NCBI GenBank assembly: GCA_002104905.1
Contig: MCFE01000066.1
Coordinates: forward strand, 124,001-188,000
DNA: 64,000 bases
DNA from: Basidiobolus meristosporus CBS 931.73
Taxonomy: Eukaryota; Basidiobolomycota; Basidiobolomycetes; Basidiobolales; Basidiobolaceae
Direction: 5' to 3'
The notes below the pieces were generated by a model. The model was not told the origin of the DNA. It did no database searches and saw only the letters and a list, made by a program, of their open reading frames with translations. Shown in pieces: positions 11,644 through 23,649 of this stretch (the stretch's first letter is position 1; every line of letters begins with the position of its first letter). The position numbers were made by a program, and so were the translations under genes.

Positions 11644-14600
11644 ATGACAGAAGTCAATTTTAATGGAGCCAGGTATGTTTGGTCACCAGATTGGCTGCCA
11701 TATTCCCACGACTACAATCTCTGACGTGCACTTTACAGCAAAGAAAATGGATCATCGGATAATGTACAGGGTACCCCCTATCTGCTTGCACTTCATTTAA
11801 ATCCTTGACACTGATCTTGCTCTACAGAAGCGATTTCCAATCTAAAGATTAACCCATATCAGCAAGCCTACTTACTACCCGAATGGAAAGATATTACGGA
11901 TTTTCTCGATGAAGCAACTAATGGTTATTATTTGGCTTGACTGATTGTTTGTACTCCTCTATTTTTGCTTACGGTATGCTCCATCAAGATTTTGACGTCG
12001 GCCAGTTAGTTCACTTGGAAAGCTTTGGGCTTTACGATTCAATGGCTGCAATTGAGGTTTTTCCACCGTTCACTCGAATTACTCTGTACCTTTACTTACA
12101 CCTTCCCTAGATCATGGATCCGAAGATGGACACAGGCATGCGTGTAGAGGGACAGGACGCAAGCAAAGATTTTGACGCTTCTTCTCCGCTGTCGGCCTCG
12201 CAGATACTCGGAGTAATGGACAAGTTGTGCTCGTGCGAGGTAGGTTCAAAGTACGGATGGACTTTGCCGCGAAGGATTCTCCTCACAAATACGAACTTTA
12301 AACAGCTGGCGTGGCACTCTGGCCATTCACTCTCACAGACGATATTCACGTGTCTGTACGTTCACAATGTGTTCAAGATACCCCAAGTTAAAGGGGTTGC
12401 CGAGAGCGACAACAATCTAGTCTCCCTAGTCCTTAAAGCATACGTCTTGGGAGTAATCAAATGCTGCCAGCTGGTGTGGCAAGAAATGATCAAAGGAAAT
12501 GTCTATGAAGTATGTTGCTAGTCAATGCATGTTCCACCACACATTTATCATGACGATTCTAGTTGCAATCAAAAAGGAGGAAGATTTTACGACAAACAAG
12601 TACGGTCTGAGCTTTTATGAAGATTTTCCTGAATCAGAGACACTGAATCTCCTGGAGGATGCCGAAGAGTGGCTTATGAAAATCATCAAGACTGCCAACG
12701 AGGGTAGAATACCATTGCTTATGCATCTCTTGACCAATCCTTAACATATACGATAGATGAAGAGATCCGATTCAAAGACGGCTACATCACTGATGGCTCT
12801 CACGCAAAGGCACTGTTGTCCAGAATTCAGTTGCGGAAAGTAAGCGCCGTACACCATTTGAAAAGCAGGAGTTAGCTCTAATCAAACCCTTTTCAGAGAT
12901 ATCTCCTTGGACTGGTATACATCTCAGGCATGCAGTTTTCCGAATCCCAGAAGGAATTCGATCTTGCCAAATCTTTACTTGATGGCCTTGGCCCTGGCAC
13001 GGTGAAGTCCACATTGAGCCTGGCTGAAGACGTCATGGATGGTTGCTAATGCGGATCATAGATCTTTGTCCCACCTAAGCCCTAACTCCAGTTTATAGCG
13101 TTCGACCCTCTCATCAACAGAAAATTGGCCGCACAGGCTCCACCTCGCCCAATCACTCTGGTGACAGTAAATGAGGTTGCGATCCGCCATGTAGCACTGT
13201 TGCGCTTCAGAGCTGTCTCTTATCAATGATCCATTTATACATAGGCATATGCCAATCTATCAGCGCTCTGTGGCCGATTGTCCACGATATCAACCATCAC
13301 GCAATGCCACTCAGTAGAAACTCTGATCGTAGGGACTTTGTGCTGCCAGTCACGCCATTTCGATCCACTGACCTGCTTATTATCAGAATTTCTTCTTCTA
13401 TTACTCCCAAGTTCAGCCTCAGGCTTGTGCTGTATCAAGATCGTATATTCAGGTACCAGGCCATGATTGGAACTGTCTATGGTTGCTGGGCATTAACTGA
13501 AGCCACTCACAGTCGGCCTTATATTCCGATCACCGCATCCTCGGGAGACTCCCAGTCTTTTACTTTGTCCGGGACTCCATTATTGAGAGCGTACGTCCTC
13601 CGCTTGAAGTCGTCGAGCTTCCGTCGGGAGATAGTAGCCACAAGGAGTTGTACTCGCTTGTTACTGGCTTTATCACTAGAGCAGCCAAGGTAACTCTCCT
13701 CAACGCTCTGGTCACTGCCATTCTTACCACTTATCATCGGATAGCCTTTCATCGATACATTCAAAGTATACTGCCAAAATCGCTCCCGTCAAAGACGAGT
13801 TATGTGCAAATTACTTCGCGAATGGGAGATTCTACAAGAAGAGGTACTCAGCTATAGCTTCGTCAATGATGATCAGATGTCGCCCATAGCTTCAGGAATG
13901 ATGAGTAGATGCCCAATCACTAACGGGATTAATATAGGCTGAGCATATTGATGAGCAGTTCCACGCTGTCTTCAAATCCAATGTAAACCCCAGCACTTTG
14001 CTTCGGTCAACATTACCTCGTCATTTACTCGGTTTCTTCGCAGGCTGCGTCACTTCCGTTTTTCTATTCGTCATGGGTCTACCACCGTAAGCTGAGTATG
14101 ATGATCCAAGTTGCTCAGCTAGGCTTTGACTTGGAGCTGTTTGCTGAATATGAATATCTGATGATGTTCTGGTAAGTCTCATTGGATTGCATGCCACCTA
14201 CATCAAGCCTAACGCATTGTCTCAAGGCACCTGGATTATCTGTATGGCGCATACAGCCAACATTTGGAACGGATAGTAAACATCACTCTTACCTGTGCCC
14301 AAGGACGAGGTGACTATTGTGGGATTCAGATGGCATCCTGCCGACCATCTTGCTTACTATTCGTTCTCAGAAAAAGCCACCCCTAGTCAAGGAAATCGCG
14401 ACGTTCCCGAATCTGCATCCCCACTGGCAATACAGCGAATTCAAGTCACAGGCTTGAGGGAGATGACCAGAGGGATTTATTTGGTAAGATGCATATCTTC
14501 TCTCCACATGATCAAGCCCGTACTCAACATACATGCCAGATGATTGCCGCATTCAATCGAACTGGCCATATCAGATCTCCCTCGTTGAAATTCGATGATG

Positions 14601-15134
14601 AACGCACTAGGTTTTGCCACCGCTTTCGTATGTACAATCAGCTGGTATCCCCGACGCCTCTTTCATACAACGACTATCAGGAAACTCTGCGCCAAATTGA
14701 GTCCATTTCGGTATGTTCTAGATGGTTTTGTGGGAGATATTTGCGACCATATTTTAACTTGGGCTTTAGATCCATGATCTGTTGATTACCGCCCTTAGGA
14801 GCTTCCAAACTGCAAAATCAGTGATGGAAGGCTTGCTCAAGTTTAGCGAGACGGAAGTATTTTCGGAATTATCTTATGCGGAGTTTACGGCAGTAAGTTC
14901 GTCCGTTGGGCACTTTGGAGCGCAACACCATGCTAACTTCAATCGTAGAATGCCAAGGCAGTTATTCGCGTGTGTATTGGCAATAGCCTCACTTTACAAA
15001 CAGCCATCAAGGATCCTGAGGTGGCCTCCCTAAGTAAAAAGACCCCGAATCAGATTAGCCAACATATACCAACTAAATCCATCAGCTATGACTTCAAGTA
15101 CCATCGCTCTTTCCCCGTGATCACCATTAGATGA
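11644..15134 (+). CDS. NAA35: N-alpha-acetyltransferase 35, NatC auxiliary subunit (Mak10 family)
   Basis: Large scaffold subunit of NatC, which together with the catalytic subunit NAA30 acetylates the N-terminus of proteins beginning Met-hydrophobic on the ribosome. It starts MTEVNFNGA at 11644 and is split into many short exons, about 15 or more. Landmarks in order: EWKDITDFLDEATN (11890), HLESFGLYDSMAAIEIMDPKMDTGM (the family signature, spliced at about 12056/12113), LKAYVLGVIKCCQLVW (12430), VYCQNRSRQRRVMCKLLREW (about 13770), FYSSWVYHRKLSMMIQVAQL (about 14060), LMMFWHLDYLYGAY (about 14160-14250), and a C-terminus DFKYHRSFPVITIR ending at TGA 15134. Exact exon borders in the middle third were not all resolved. 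The intron after EATN uses an unusual GTTATT donor. Confidence 0.88.
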
Positions 15135-15768
15135 TCCACCCCTCTTGTAACCCGCCTGTCACCACCCGCCACCCATCTACCATTTCAATTTTGTATGAGC
15201 TCTGATTGACTAGACTTATAGTGCCATATAAACATCGGCTTTCTTACACGAGGACGGCTAGTTGGGCCACGCCTGGTAATCGTTTAAGAATGAAAATACC
15301 CTCTTCATCCCGAACCTATATTTGGATGTTTTCATCCCTTCTTATTTCCATGTATGTTAGCCGGATGATTAGCAACTTCCTAGGTAAAAATACTGGCGGA
15401 TAGCCATCACCAATCAACAAGCGGATTGGATGTAAAGAATGCCATTGATACGAGAAATTCAATCTGGGTTCCGTATAACACAGGTACCTCTCCACCGCAA
15501 GTTAGGTTATTTTGTCCGACGGGATCTCGGGAATCCGCTAATTTGTCAGATCGATCAAACTTTAACTGACAAAGGTCACGTGCATATAGGTCACCAAATA
15601 CATTTATCGTCCCCATCTCTGTCTCACGATTACTTTCCCACAAAAAAAAATAGAAACATCGAATCTCTTTTCGTAGTCTCTTCGTCTACACCCAAGGAAC
15701 TCGGCACTAGCTAGTCAATTGTGGACTAAATCCTATTTGTCGTTTAAAAGTGCTTTCACAACAGTGCG
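15135..15768. other. Intergenic between NAA35 and HSF
   Basis: This 634-base stretch has no supported gene. The frames at 15206-15403 and 15407-15643 lack recognisable domains. An A-run (about 15641-15649) lies about 120 bases before the HSF start. No clear array of nGAAn heat-shock elements was seen. Confidence 0.5.
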
Positions 15769-17497
15769 ATGACAAACCAAACAGCAGATCTTACCCCCAA
15801 ACGTTTGTTCCCAAACTTGAATGGTAACTTGAAGTTACCTTTACTTACCCAGTTTCCTGATACTCCCATTCCAACTGTCACCACACCTGCCCATACTCCT
15901 TCTCCTCCCGCTACACCAAATGTAATCTCCTCCACCCGGACACACACTGCCAAGAATGTACCCGCGTTTTTGAACAAGCTATACAAGTAGGCGCCTATTT
16001 TGCAGTATTTCGCTACTTATGATACTCATCGTTGATTATCTAGGATGGTGGATGATTCATCTACCAACGAGCTGATCCGTTGGTCGGACGATGGTGCCTC
16101 TTTTATCGGTAGGTGGCTTTCAATGCTCAGGAAGGCCCTTCATTACCTCGAATAGTTTTCGGTTAACGCTGGATTCTCTTTAAAAATAGTTACTAAGCAT
16201 GAAGAGTTTGCGAAAGAAGTTCTACCCAGATTCTTTAAACACAACAATTTCTCGAGTTTCGTTCGGCAGCTAAATATGTATGGGTTCCACAAAATCCCAC
16301 ATTTGCAGCAAGGCGTCTTGCAGGCCGACGAGGGTGCTGAACACTGGGAGTTTAGTAATCCTCACTTCTTGAAAAATCAACCCGACTTGCTTTGTTTGGT
16401 TTCCAGAAAGCGCGGCCGTGAAGCCGACGATAAGGAAGGTGGAGCACTGGATATGAACAACGTTATGAACGAAATTACTGCCATACGAAAGCATCAGTTT
16501 ACCATCAGTACCGATTTAAAAAACTTACAGAGAGAGAACCAACAGCTATGGCAAGAAACTTTGGCATCACGTGAGCGGTACAACCGTCAACAGGAGACCA
16601 TAGATAAGATCCTACGCTTCCTTGCCTCTGTGTTTTCATCAGACAAGAAAAGCAAAGAAATTATTCCCAGAAAGCGCCGATTACTACTGGGGAATACGGA
16701 TACTTCGAAAGCGGATGATCCTCACGACAATGAAGAGTATCAGGATTTGAACCTTGACTTCGACCCATCAACAATAGACTTACCCTCGGCTTTGAGCAGC
16801 CCAAGTTTTGGTAATTATATCATACTGTAACCCTTGCTCAACCATTCCACTAAGACTCTTTTTAGATCCATCATTGTTCACTCCACACACATCACAATAT
16901 GGCACCAGCCCTATTTGTACCGAACTTTTCAACAACATAACACCCATCCCAACAACTGCCACCACCACTCCCACCACACCCAAGCCAACCGATGTCTTGG
17001 CATCAAAACCTTCGACAACTCCAGCTGTTAGCACACCTTCGTCCACATCGCAAACTGTCGCAACACAATTGCCCAACGTGTTGTCATCTACAAGCAAGTC
17101 GGTACCTTTCATTCCGAGCCCAACTGTTAGTGCACAACCATCTGGGCCACTGAGCTCCCATCTGGTAAGCAACGATACGAACTCGAATCCGCTTTCTCAA
17201 AAGATACCAGAAGGGCAGCTCAGCACAACCACCAAATCACTTGAGGCTATTACCTCGGAAATGGACGAGCTCAACCAAAATATCGAATCGCTTGCATCCT
17301 CGTTGGGTATCGACCCGTTGCTTGCTGGAGATCCACTTCTTGATATAGGGGATGTTGACATGGATGAGTTCTTAAACAATTATCCAGACATGCTTGACCA
17401 TAGCCAAGTGAATCACGAGCAGCTCTTATCCATGATGAATCCTACCGCCGATGCAGAGATCCTCAGCAATGTCAAAGGCTCAAACTCCAAATTCTAG
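15769..17497 (+). CDS. HSF1: Heat shock transcription factor
   Basis: Trimeric winged-helix activator that binds nGAAn repeats and drives chaperone genes. Four exons (15769-15986, 16044-16108, 16190-16810, 16866-17497) give 511 residues. A Pro/Thr-rich leader of about 60 residues precedes the HSF DNA-binding domain, which begins VPAFLNKLYKMVDD, continues LIRWSDDGASFIV (split by introns), then FKHNNFSSFVRQLNMYGF, the recognition helix. After the HWEFSNPHF block comes a heptad-repeat region (MNEITAIRKHQFTISTDLK) for trimerisation. A Thr/Pro/Ser-rich tail follows, with an acidic-hydrophobic end (LLDIGDVDMDEFLNNYPDML) that resembles an activation domain. The second intron falls inside the DNA-binding domain. 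The paralogue cannot be told from sequence alone; SKN7-type receiver sequences are absent. Confidence 0.92.
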
Positions 17498-18258
17498 GAG
17501 ATCGACTGCCTCTAGACAGGTTGATTTCCTTGTATTTTTTGTTCAGTGTTTCTAATTTCTTTATTTGTTCCCCCACATAACTGTACAGAAGCTAGGTTCA
17601 TAAATAGTCTCAACACCCTGCCATCCTTCGACCTCAACCTCTTTTTTTATACATGTGTTTTCGTTGACCATCAAGTTTCTCCCCTATGAATATCTTCGGT
17701 GATAGTTCATGATCACTTGCTACTCCATCTCCCATCTCCGTCCGCATATGCCATCTATAAGCTAGCCAGTAGATAATGTTGTTTGACTATCGTTATGTGA
17801 AGATGCTTTAGATAAGCAGAGGGAACCAGGAAGTTCAAGAGACCTGTAAAAATCCAAAATCCTGAGGAAGGATGAATAAACTCAATGCTCCTTCCATACA
17901 ATCATGTACGCACCCCACATATCCTCCGTTTCCCTACTCCGCAAGAAGAACTAATAATAATGAGCTTGCTCACCCGGAGTGCTGCGGTCAGCCGAGTAGA
18001 ATCAGGTCACCTGCAATGATTGGTAGAGCGATGGATGAAAAAGGAAAGAAAACAGAAATGGTCTCGTGGATCGAGATAGAGATTGGACGAGAGGGCATAA
18101 GAAATTTTTTCACCTAGTTGCGATTTCAGCGGTCACATCTGATCTCGGAAAAAATTCGGTTCGTCAAAAGGAATTTGGTTTGGTAACTGAGGTACTTCGC
18201 CTCTAACAACCCTAGATACTCCCTCCTACTATTCTAGCGTGGCTTGTTGGTAAGCGAG
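17498..18258. other. Intergenic between HSF and the DEAH helicase
   Basis: This 760-base stretch has pyrimidine-rich tracts after the HSF stop that fit a 3' UTR. The frame at 17872-18117 shows no domain and was not called. The last 150 bases before 18259 are the probable promoter of the helicase gene. Confidence 0.5.
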
Positions 18259-21200
18259 ATGTCCAGACTCCTTTCTTCCCATATGACGCTGTTGTCGTCA
18301 TATGCTCGTCAATATCCATTGACGAGGATTCCCCTTTCCAGTCGAGCGATATTTCATTCTAATCTCAAACCATTGACAACGGTGCGCTTCAATCATGCGG
18401 CTGTACAACGTGACACATTCTATGAGTTGCTCAGCTCTATTTCAACGAAAGTGGCCACGAAGAAGCATAGTTTTGCGGAAGCTTCGAAGACAGCCGCGAA
18501 ATCGAAGAGAGGCCAGCCCTTGCGCTCGGACCGTGCCATTTTCAGCAAGCAGCCACAGCAACGGCAACAGCAGCACCCCTTCGCACACTCCGAAGCCCTC
18601 AAGAACAGCAAGTACGTGGAAGTCTTTCGGCACTTCGAGAAAGAGTTCCAAAATAGATATGGCATGCTGCCTCAAGTGAAGCTTCGCCTAAATGGAAACG
18701 CTTACCATGGGGTTTTGGATCCGAGAGGTAAACACGCTCCCAGGAAGACAGTTCAAGGAAACGCCTCCACAATGGATGAGACTATCTTCGTTGTGTACAA
18801 CAAGTTTGCTAAGAACTGGGGCCTTAATCTTCAGAAGATGCATGAGGAGCTCGCGTTTGAAAAGCTCGATCCGTTGATTCGTGAACGCCTGATTAGGATT
18901 CAGGAATTCCACAAGATACGTAAAGAAAAGGGAAAAGCGAACTTGGACATTCTTCAGCGCTTTTGCTCTCTTTACCAATTACCAGTTCCCACTCCTACCT
19001 GCAGTATTGTTCGCTCAGTCGTTCGCAGTAAAGGAAAAGGAAAGGCTCGTAAATCAACTAGCGAATCCTGGGAAGGAAAGATACAAGTCACTTTACCTCC
19101 AAAGGCAAACAATGGCAAGGAGGCCATTCTCTACGGTATTGGAAAGGCCGGCAACAAGAGAGTTTCCATGAGCAAAGCTATAGAGGATATTACCGAAAAG
19201 ATCTACCTTACGATACCCCATAACGAGCGGCTCTTTATGTCTAAACAAGAGCTTTCTCTTATCCCAGTGGTGATGAACCTGAGTCGTTCCAAGGTTGCCC
19301 AGTTGGATAGCACTATTCAGTCATTCAAGCAATTCCAGCCATTTGTCAATCAGGCGCCACAATCTCGTCCGAAATTGGACCCTTTCTCCAGAAAAGAGTT
19401 CATCCCTCATCCACATCACATTCACAAAACCACTGTTCGCCCTCCTCCACATGGTGCTATCAAATCCACCCACCTTCCGGTATATTCGCACTATACCGAG
19501 ATTCTGAAGGCGATCAGTGAGAACCAGGTCTCTATCATCTCTGGAGGAACTGGTACAGGAAAAACAACTCAAGTGCCCCAATACATTATCGCAGATTTCC
19601 TCAACAAACCGCGTGGATCCGCTGCAGTCCCCAATGTCATAGTCACCCAGCCCAGACGTATTGCTGCGGTGTCGGTTGCGCAACGTGTGGCGGCCGAGAG
19701 AAACGAAACGATCGGGAAAAATTCTGCCGTGGGATACAATGTTCGTTTCGAAACCATGCCACCAACTGTGCCTGCCTCCGAGGGCAGGGTAACCTTTTGC
19801 ACCACTGGTGTTCTCTTGCGTCGTTTACAGGAGGATCGAAAGCTGGAAGGAATTACCCACATCCTTTTAGATGAGGTGCATGAACGAGATATGAATACCG
19901 ATTTCCTTCTCATGGTCCTTCGAGAGCTGTTGGAGGAACGTCCGGACTTGAAGCTCGTTCTTATGAGCGCTACTGCCGAGATCAATCTATTCCAAAACTA
20001 CTTCCGTCACTACGGTAGCATAGGGAAATTGAGTCTTCCACAGGTGATCGAGATTCCTGGTAGAACGTTCCCCATCAAGGAATATTATCTCAATGATTAC
20101 TATGACAGCCTAAGCCAATACAGCTATCCACTCATGAATTCTCGCGAAACCAAGAACTACATTTCCAACGAGCTGAAAGGGCGCTCATACGATGACTGTG
20201 ATTTACCCTTGGATTTGATCGAGACGTTGATTTCCCATATCTCGCTCACCAAGGGTCCAGGTGCAGTCTTGTGCTTCTTGCCTGGCTGGGAAGAGATGTC
20301 GAAGCTTCAACGGCACATGTTGGAGCGGGATATCATGAGAGTGGGCTACAAGGACAAGTCGAAATTCAAGATCATCTGCCTTCATTCATCAATTCCCATC
20401 GCCATGCAGCAGGAGGCATTCAAAAAGGTTCCACCTGGTGTGCGCAAAATCGTGTTGGCCACGAACATTGCCGAGACCAGTGTGACCATTGATGATATCG
20501 TGTACGTGGTCGATACCGCCAAGGTGAAGGAAAAGGTGTTCGACCCTAGTCGTAGGATCACCAGTCTCTCGCCCATCTTCACCTCACAGGCCAACATTCG
20601 ACAAAGAACCGGCCGTGCTGGTCGTTGTCAGCCAGGACAGTACTTCTCACTGATCACTAGAAGCCACAAGTACGCATTACCTCGGGCTCAAGTACCCGAG
20701 TTACTGCGCTCCGATCTTCGCTCCATTTGCCTGCACATTCGAGCCATGGGCTTCAGCGGGCCATTGGGGGCAATCCTTGCCAAGGCGCCAAATCCACCGA
20801 GACATCAAAGCATTCATATGGCCATTGATAACCTGAAATCCCTTGATGCGCTGAACGACGAACAGAATCTCACTCCTCTTGGTTCGGTGCTGGCTTCACT
20901 ACCCATCGACCCTGGCTTTGGCAAAATGGTTGTGCTCGGATGCATTTTCAAATGTCTGGACCCGATCCTCACCGTAGCCGCTGCTTTGGGGAGCAAGGAT
21001 GTGTTCACTGCGCCACCCGATCTCCGAGACAAACTGAAGCGGGTAAGACGCAAGTGGGCCCAAGGATCCGAATGTGATGCACTAACCACAGTGAATGTGG
21101 TTCGAGAGTGGGAGAAGATCCGGCATGACAAGCACGAGGAGAACGATTTCTGTGAGCGAAACTTTATCCATCGTATTGGGATTCGAACCATTCATAAGAC

Positions 21201-22128
21201 CAAGCTGCAGCTGAAGGATATCTTGCAGAAGGCTGGCTTTATGGCGCACTCAGCAGCCACACCTGACGAGGATCTTCTTCGGGAACGTCTTGTAGGTGGC
21301 TCAGCGATGAACATCAACTCGAACAATCAAGGATTGATCCGCGCACTACTGACTGCTGGTATGTATCCTAATATCGCCGAGTCTATGTTCGGCGAGAAGA
21401 ACAGGATGAAGACCAAATCAGACAAGACCGCATTAATGCATCCGTCATCAGTCAACTACCTACGAAAGGTTGACGAGGAGCCTGAAAACAACGGCGTCGA
21501 AGTCACTTCTTCCACTGACACCGAAGCAGCGGCAGCAGAGCCTTACGAGGGCCAGCAGGTTGAACCGAAGGATATCTTCTCTGATGCACCCCTACCTGCC
21601 GTTAACGAGCCAGATGTGCTCGACAATGAAACCAACGAGCCTATTGTGGAAGAGGAGTTTACTCCTAGCGAGTCAAAGTACTTTGCTTTCCATGAGCGCT
21701 TCATGACCGAGACATTGTTCCTTCGTGGTACCACCAAGATTGACCCACTTTCCCTGATACTGTTTGGTAAGCTCGACGATAGTAACACGATCATCGAAGC
21801 CGACCGCGACCCCGATCACGCTATTCGCTTCAGCAACAATACGCAACCGGAGGAGCTGAAAGAGAAGCCCAGACTCCCACCATCCACCTCGTTTGTCATT
21901 GACGATTGGATCAGACTGGGGGTCAATGAGCCTGAAGAGAAGAGGGTTCTTGAAGAAACCCGCGCGTGGTTGGACAGATATCTCAGCTACGTGTATTCTC
22001 TACCACCCAAGTATCGTCACCAATTCCTCTCGTCGGGTGGGGAGTTGGCCATAGAGTCCGAATCGAAGGAAATGGCGAACCGATTCATTCACGATATCTC
22101 GGATATTCTTGCCACACCGACCGTGTAG
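18259..22128 (+). CDS. DEAH-box (DExH/RHA family) RNA helicase, probably mitochondrial
   Basis: A single exon encodes 1289 residues from ATG 18259; a longer frame from TTG 18244 adds only five residues. Helicase core motifs are all present: I SGGTGTGKTTQVPQYI (about residue 430), Ia TQPRRIAAVSVAQRVA, II DEVHERD (about 537), III MSATAE (about 570), V LATNIAETSVTIDD and VI QRTGRAGR (about 780). The HA2/winged-helix region follows (GKMVVLGCIFKCLDPILTVAA), then an OB-fold region. The architecture fits the DHX29/DHX30/DHX36/DHX57 group. The first 60 residues are rich in Arg, Ser and Leu with almost no acidic residues (LLSSYARQYPLTRIPLSSRA), typical of a mitochondrial presequence, so a role like DHX30 in mitochondrial RNA or ribosome assembly is plausible but inferred. 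Confidence 0.9.
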   Translation: MSRLLSSHMTLLSSYARQYPLTRIPLSSRAIFHSNLKPLTTVRFNHAAVQRDTFYELLSSISTKVATKKHSFAEASKTAAKSKRGQPLRSDRAIFSKQPQQRQQQHPFAHSEALKNSKYVEVFRHFEKEFQNRYGMLPQVKLRLNGNAYHGVLDPRGKHAPRKTVQGNASTMDETIFVVYNKFAKNWGLNLQKMHEELAFEKLDPLIRERLIRIQEFHKIRKEKGKANLDILQRFCSLYQLPVPTPTCSIVRSVVRSKGKGKARKSTSESWEGKIQVTLPPKANNGKEAILYGIGKAGNKRVSMSKAIEDITEKIYLTIPHNERLFMSKQELSLIPVVMNLSRSKVAQLDSTIQSFKQFQPFVNQAPQSRPKLDPFSRKEFIPHPHHIHKTTVRPPPHGAIKSTHLPVYSHYTEILKAISENQVSIISGGTGTGKTTQVPQYIIADFLNKPRGSAAVPNVIVTQPRRIAAVSVAQRVAAERNETIGKNSAVGYNVRFETMPPTVPASEGRVTFCTTGVLLRRLQEDRKLEGITHILLDEVHERDMNTDFLLMVLRELLEERPDLKLVLMSATAEINLFQNYFRHYGSIGKLSLPQVIEIPGRTFPIKEYYLNDYYDSLSQYSYPLMNSRETKNYISNELKGRSYDDCDLPLDLIETLISHISLTKGPGAVLCFLPGWEEMSKLQRHMLERDIMRVGYKDKSKFKIICLHSSIPIAMQQEAFKKVPPGVRKIVLATNIAETSVTIDDIVYVVDTAKVKEKVFDPSRRITSLSPIFTSQANIRQRTGRAGRCQPGQYFSLITRSHKYALPRAQVPELLRSDLRSICLHIRAMGFSGPLGAILAKAPNPPRHQSIHMAIDNLKSLDALNDEQNLTPLGSVLASLPIDPGFGKMVVLGCIFKCLDPILTVAAALGSKDVFTAPPDLRDKLKRVRRKWAQGSECDALTTVNVVREWEKIRHDKHEENDFCERNFIHRIGIRTIHKTKLQLKDILQKAGFMAHSAATPDEDLLRERLVGGSAMNINSNNQGLIRALLTAGMYPNIAESMFGEKNRMKTKSDKTALMHPSSVNYLRKVDEEPENNGVEVTSSTDTEAAAAEPYEGQQVEPKDIFSDAPLPAVNEPDVLDNETNEPIVEEEFTPSESKYFAFHERFMTETLFLRGTTKIDPLSLILFGKLDDSNTIIEADRDPDHAIRFSNNTQPEELKEKPRLPPSTSFVIDDWIRLGVNEPEEKRVLEETRAWLDRYLSYVYSLPPKYRHQFLSSGGELAIESESKEMANRFIHDISDILATPTV

Positions 22129-22300
22129 TTTTAGATCTCATATTGCAATTTGTACTTTTACCATGCATCCAAACTGTCTACCCGTCTCCACCCACCTACC
22201 CCATCTATGCCTCAGCAGGAATGTCCGACCCCGCTCTCTCCCTCGATGCTGCATATATAGAATAAAGTCGATGGAAAATTTATTATTCACACTGGATGGA

Positions 22301-23649
22301 TCAGACCAACACGGACCAGGGATGCTCGATCTCGCCGTACTGAATGCTCAGCAATGTATCATTGAGACGTCTGGTCAACGGACCGGCCTGCGAGTTGGGG
22401 TCTTTGGGATCCAAGGGAACCTTGATCTGTTTGCCCTGGTAGCCGATATTCCTGATAGGACTCACGACACAGGCGGTACCCGTACCGAACATTTCAATGA
22501 GCCGGCCCTCCTCCTGGGCTTTCACAATCTCGGACATGGTGATCTCCCGCTCGCTCACCTTGAACTCGTTCCACTCCCTGGCCAGACCCAGGATGGAGTC
22601 TCTAGTGACCCCGGGCAGGATCAATCCGTTGAGAGGAGGTGTGACAAGCTCAGTCTCGCCCTGCTCATTCTTGAGGAAGACGAAGCAGTTCATGGTGCCC
22701 ACTTCGGTTAGCTGGTCGTTCTCTCCGTACAGCCACAGGTTCTGGTGGTATCCCTCCTTGACCGCATTGATTTGGGGGAGAATGCCTGGCGCGTAGTTGC
22801 CGCCGATCTTCGAGTCGCCAGTACCGCCAGGCCAAGCGCGCACCCGGTCGGTGGTGGCCTGAAGGGAGACCGCCTTGAATCCGGTCTTGTAGTATGGGCC
22901 CACAGGACAGCAGATGACGAACAGCATGGCCCGATCGCTGGGGCCCACGCCGATGAACTCGGAGGTTCCGATCAGAGTGGGTCGGATATACATGGAATAG
23001 CCGCGTTCTGATGGGATCCACCTGAGGTCGGTGCGAACGAGCTCCTTGATGCATTCGGTCAACTCGTCTGTATCAAAGGAAGGAAGCGTCAGCCTCTCCG
23101 AGGAGCGTCGTAACCGTGCGGTGTTCATGTCAGGCCTGAACAGACGGGCCCGTCCCTGCTTGTCCTTGTACGCCTTCATCCCTTCGAAACACTAGGTCGT
23201 AGATCAGCCACGATTCATGCGGGGTTCACTCGAGCACCCGGTCTTACCTCGAACGAATAATGCAACACGGAGGCGCTGGGATCCAGGGAGATTTTGCCGT
23301 AGGGCTTGATTACAGGTTTGCCCCAGCCGCTCTTGGCTTCCCACTCGACCATCAACATGTTGTCGGTGAAGGTATGTCCGAACACCAACTCCTGATTGGG
23401 AACCAACTCTTTCAGGTTGTCGTTCGGGGTTTTGCGTATTTCGGATGCCTAAGGGATGCGAGCTAAGTATCTGACAAGGCTATGCTAGCGATGGTGTTGT
23501 ATACTCACGCGAAAAGTGTCGGTATCTGTGGTGGTGGTGGAGTTTAGGCGCCTTTGCATAGCAGTGAAGGAGGACACGGGCCGGGCTAGCCCAACCGCGG
23601 TTTTCTTGGTAAGTATATTAGCTTGACTACAGAGGGACTTTAAAAGCAT
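22301..23649 (-). CDS. BCAT: Branched-chain amino acid aminotransferase, mitochondrial type
   Basis: PLP enzyme (fold type IV) that interconverts leucine, isoleucine and valine with their 2-oxo acids using glutamate/2-oxoglutarate. Three exons (23649-23509, 23448-23248, 23191-22301) give about 410 residues. The start is MLLKSLCSQANILTKKTAVG, a basic presequence-like leader; the frame upstream of it begins only with a TTG. Seen: FGHTFTDNMLMVEW, HYSFECFEGMKAYKD (spliced), FRPDMNTARLRRSSERL, the PLP-lysine region GGTGDSKIGGNYAPGILPQ, VGTMNCFVF, and FGTGTACVVSPI near the C-terminus. Length and motifs match BAT1/BCAT2. It converges with the helicase gene, leaving only 172 bases between the stops, and diverges from striatin. 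Confidence 0.93.

Noticed and set aside
18244-18258. Longer start for the DEAH helicase
   Set aside because: It begins at TTG; the first ATG is 18259 and opens the presequence directly.
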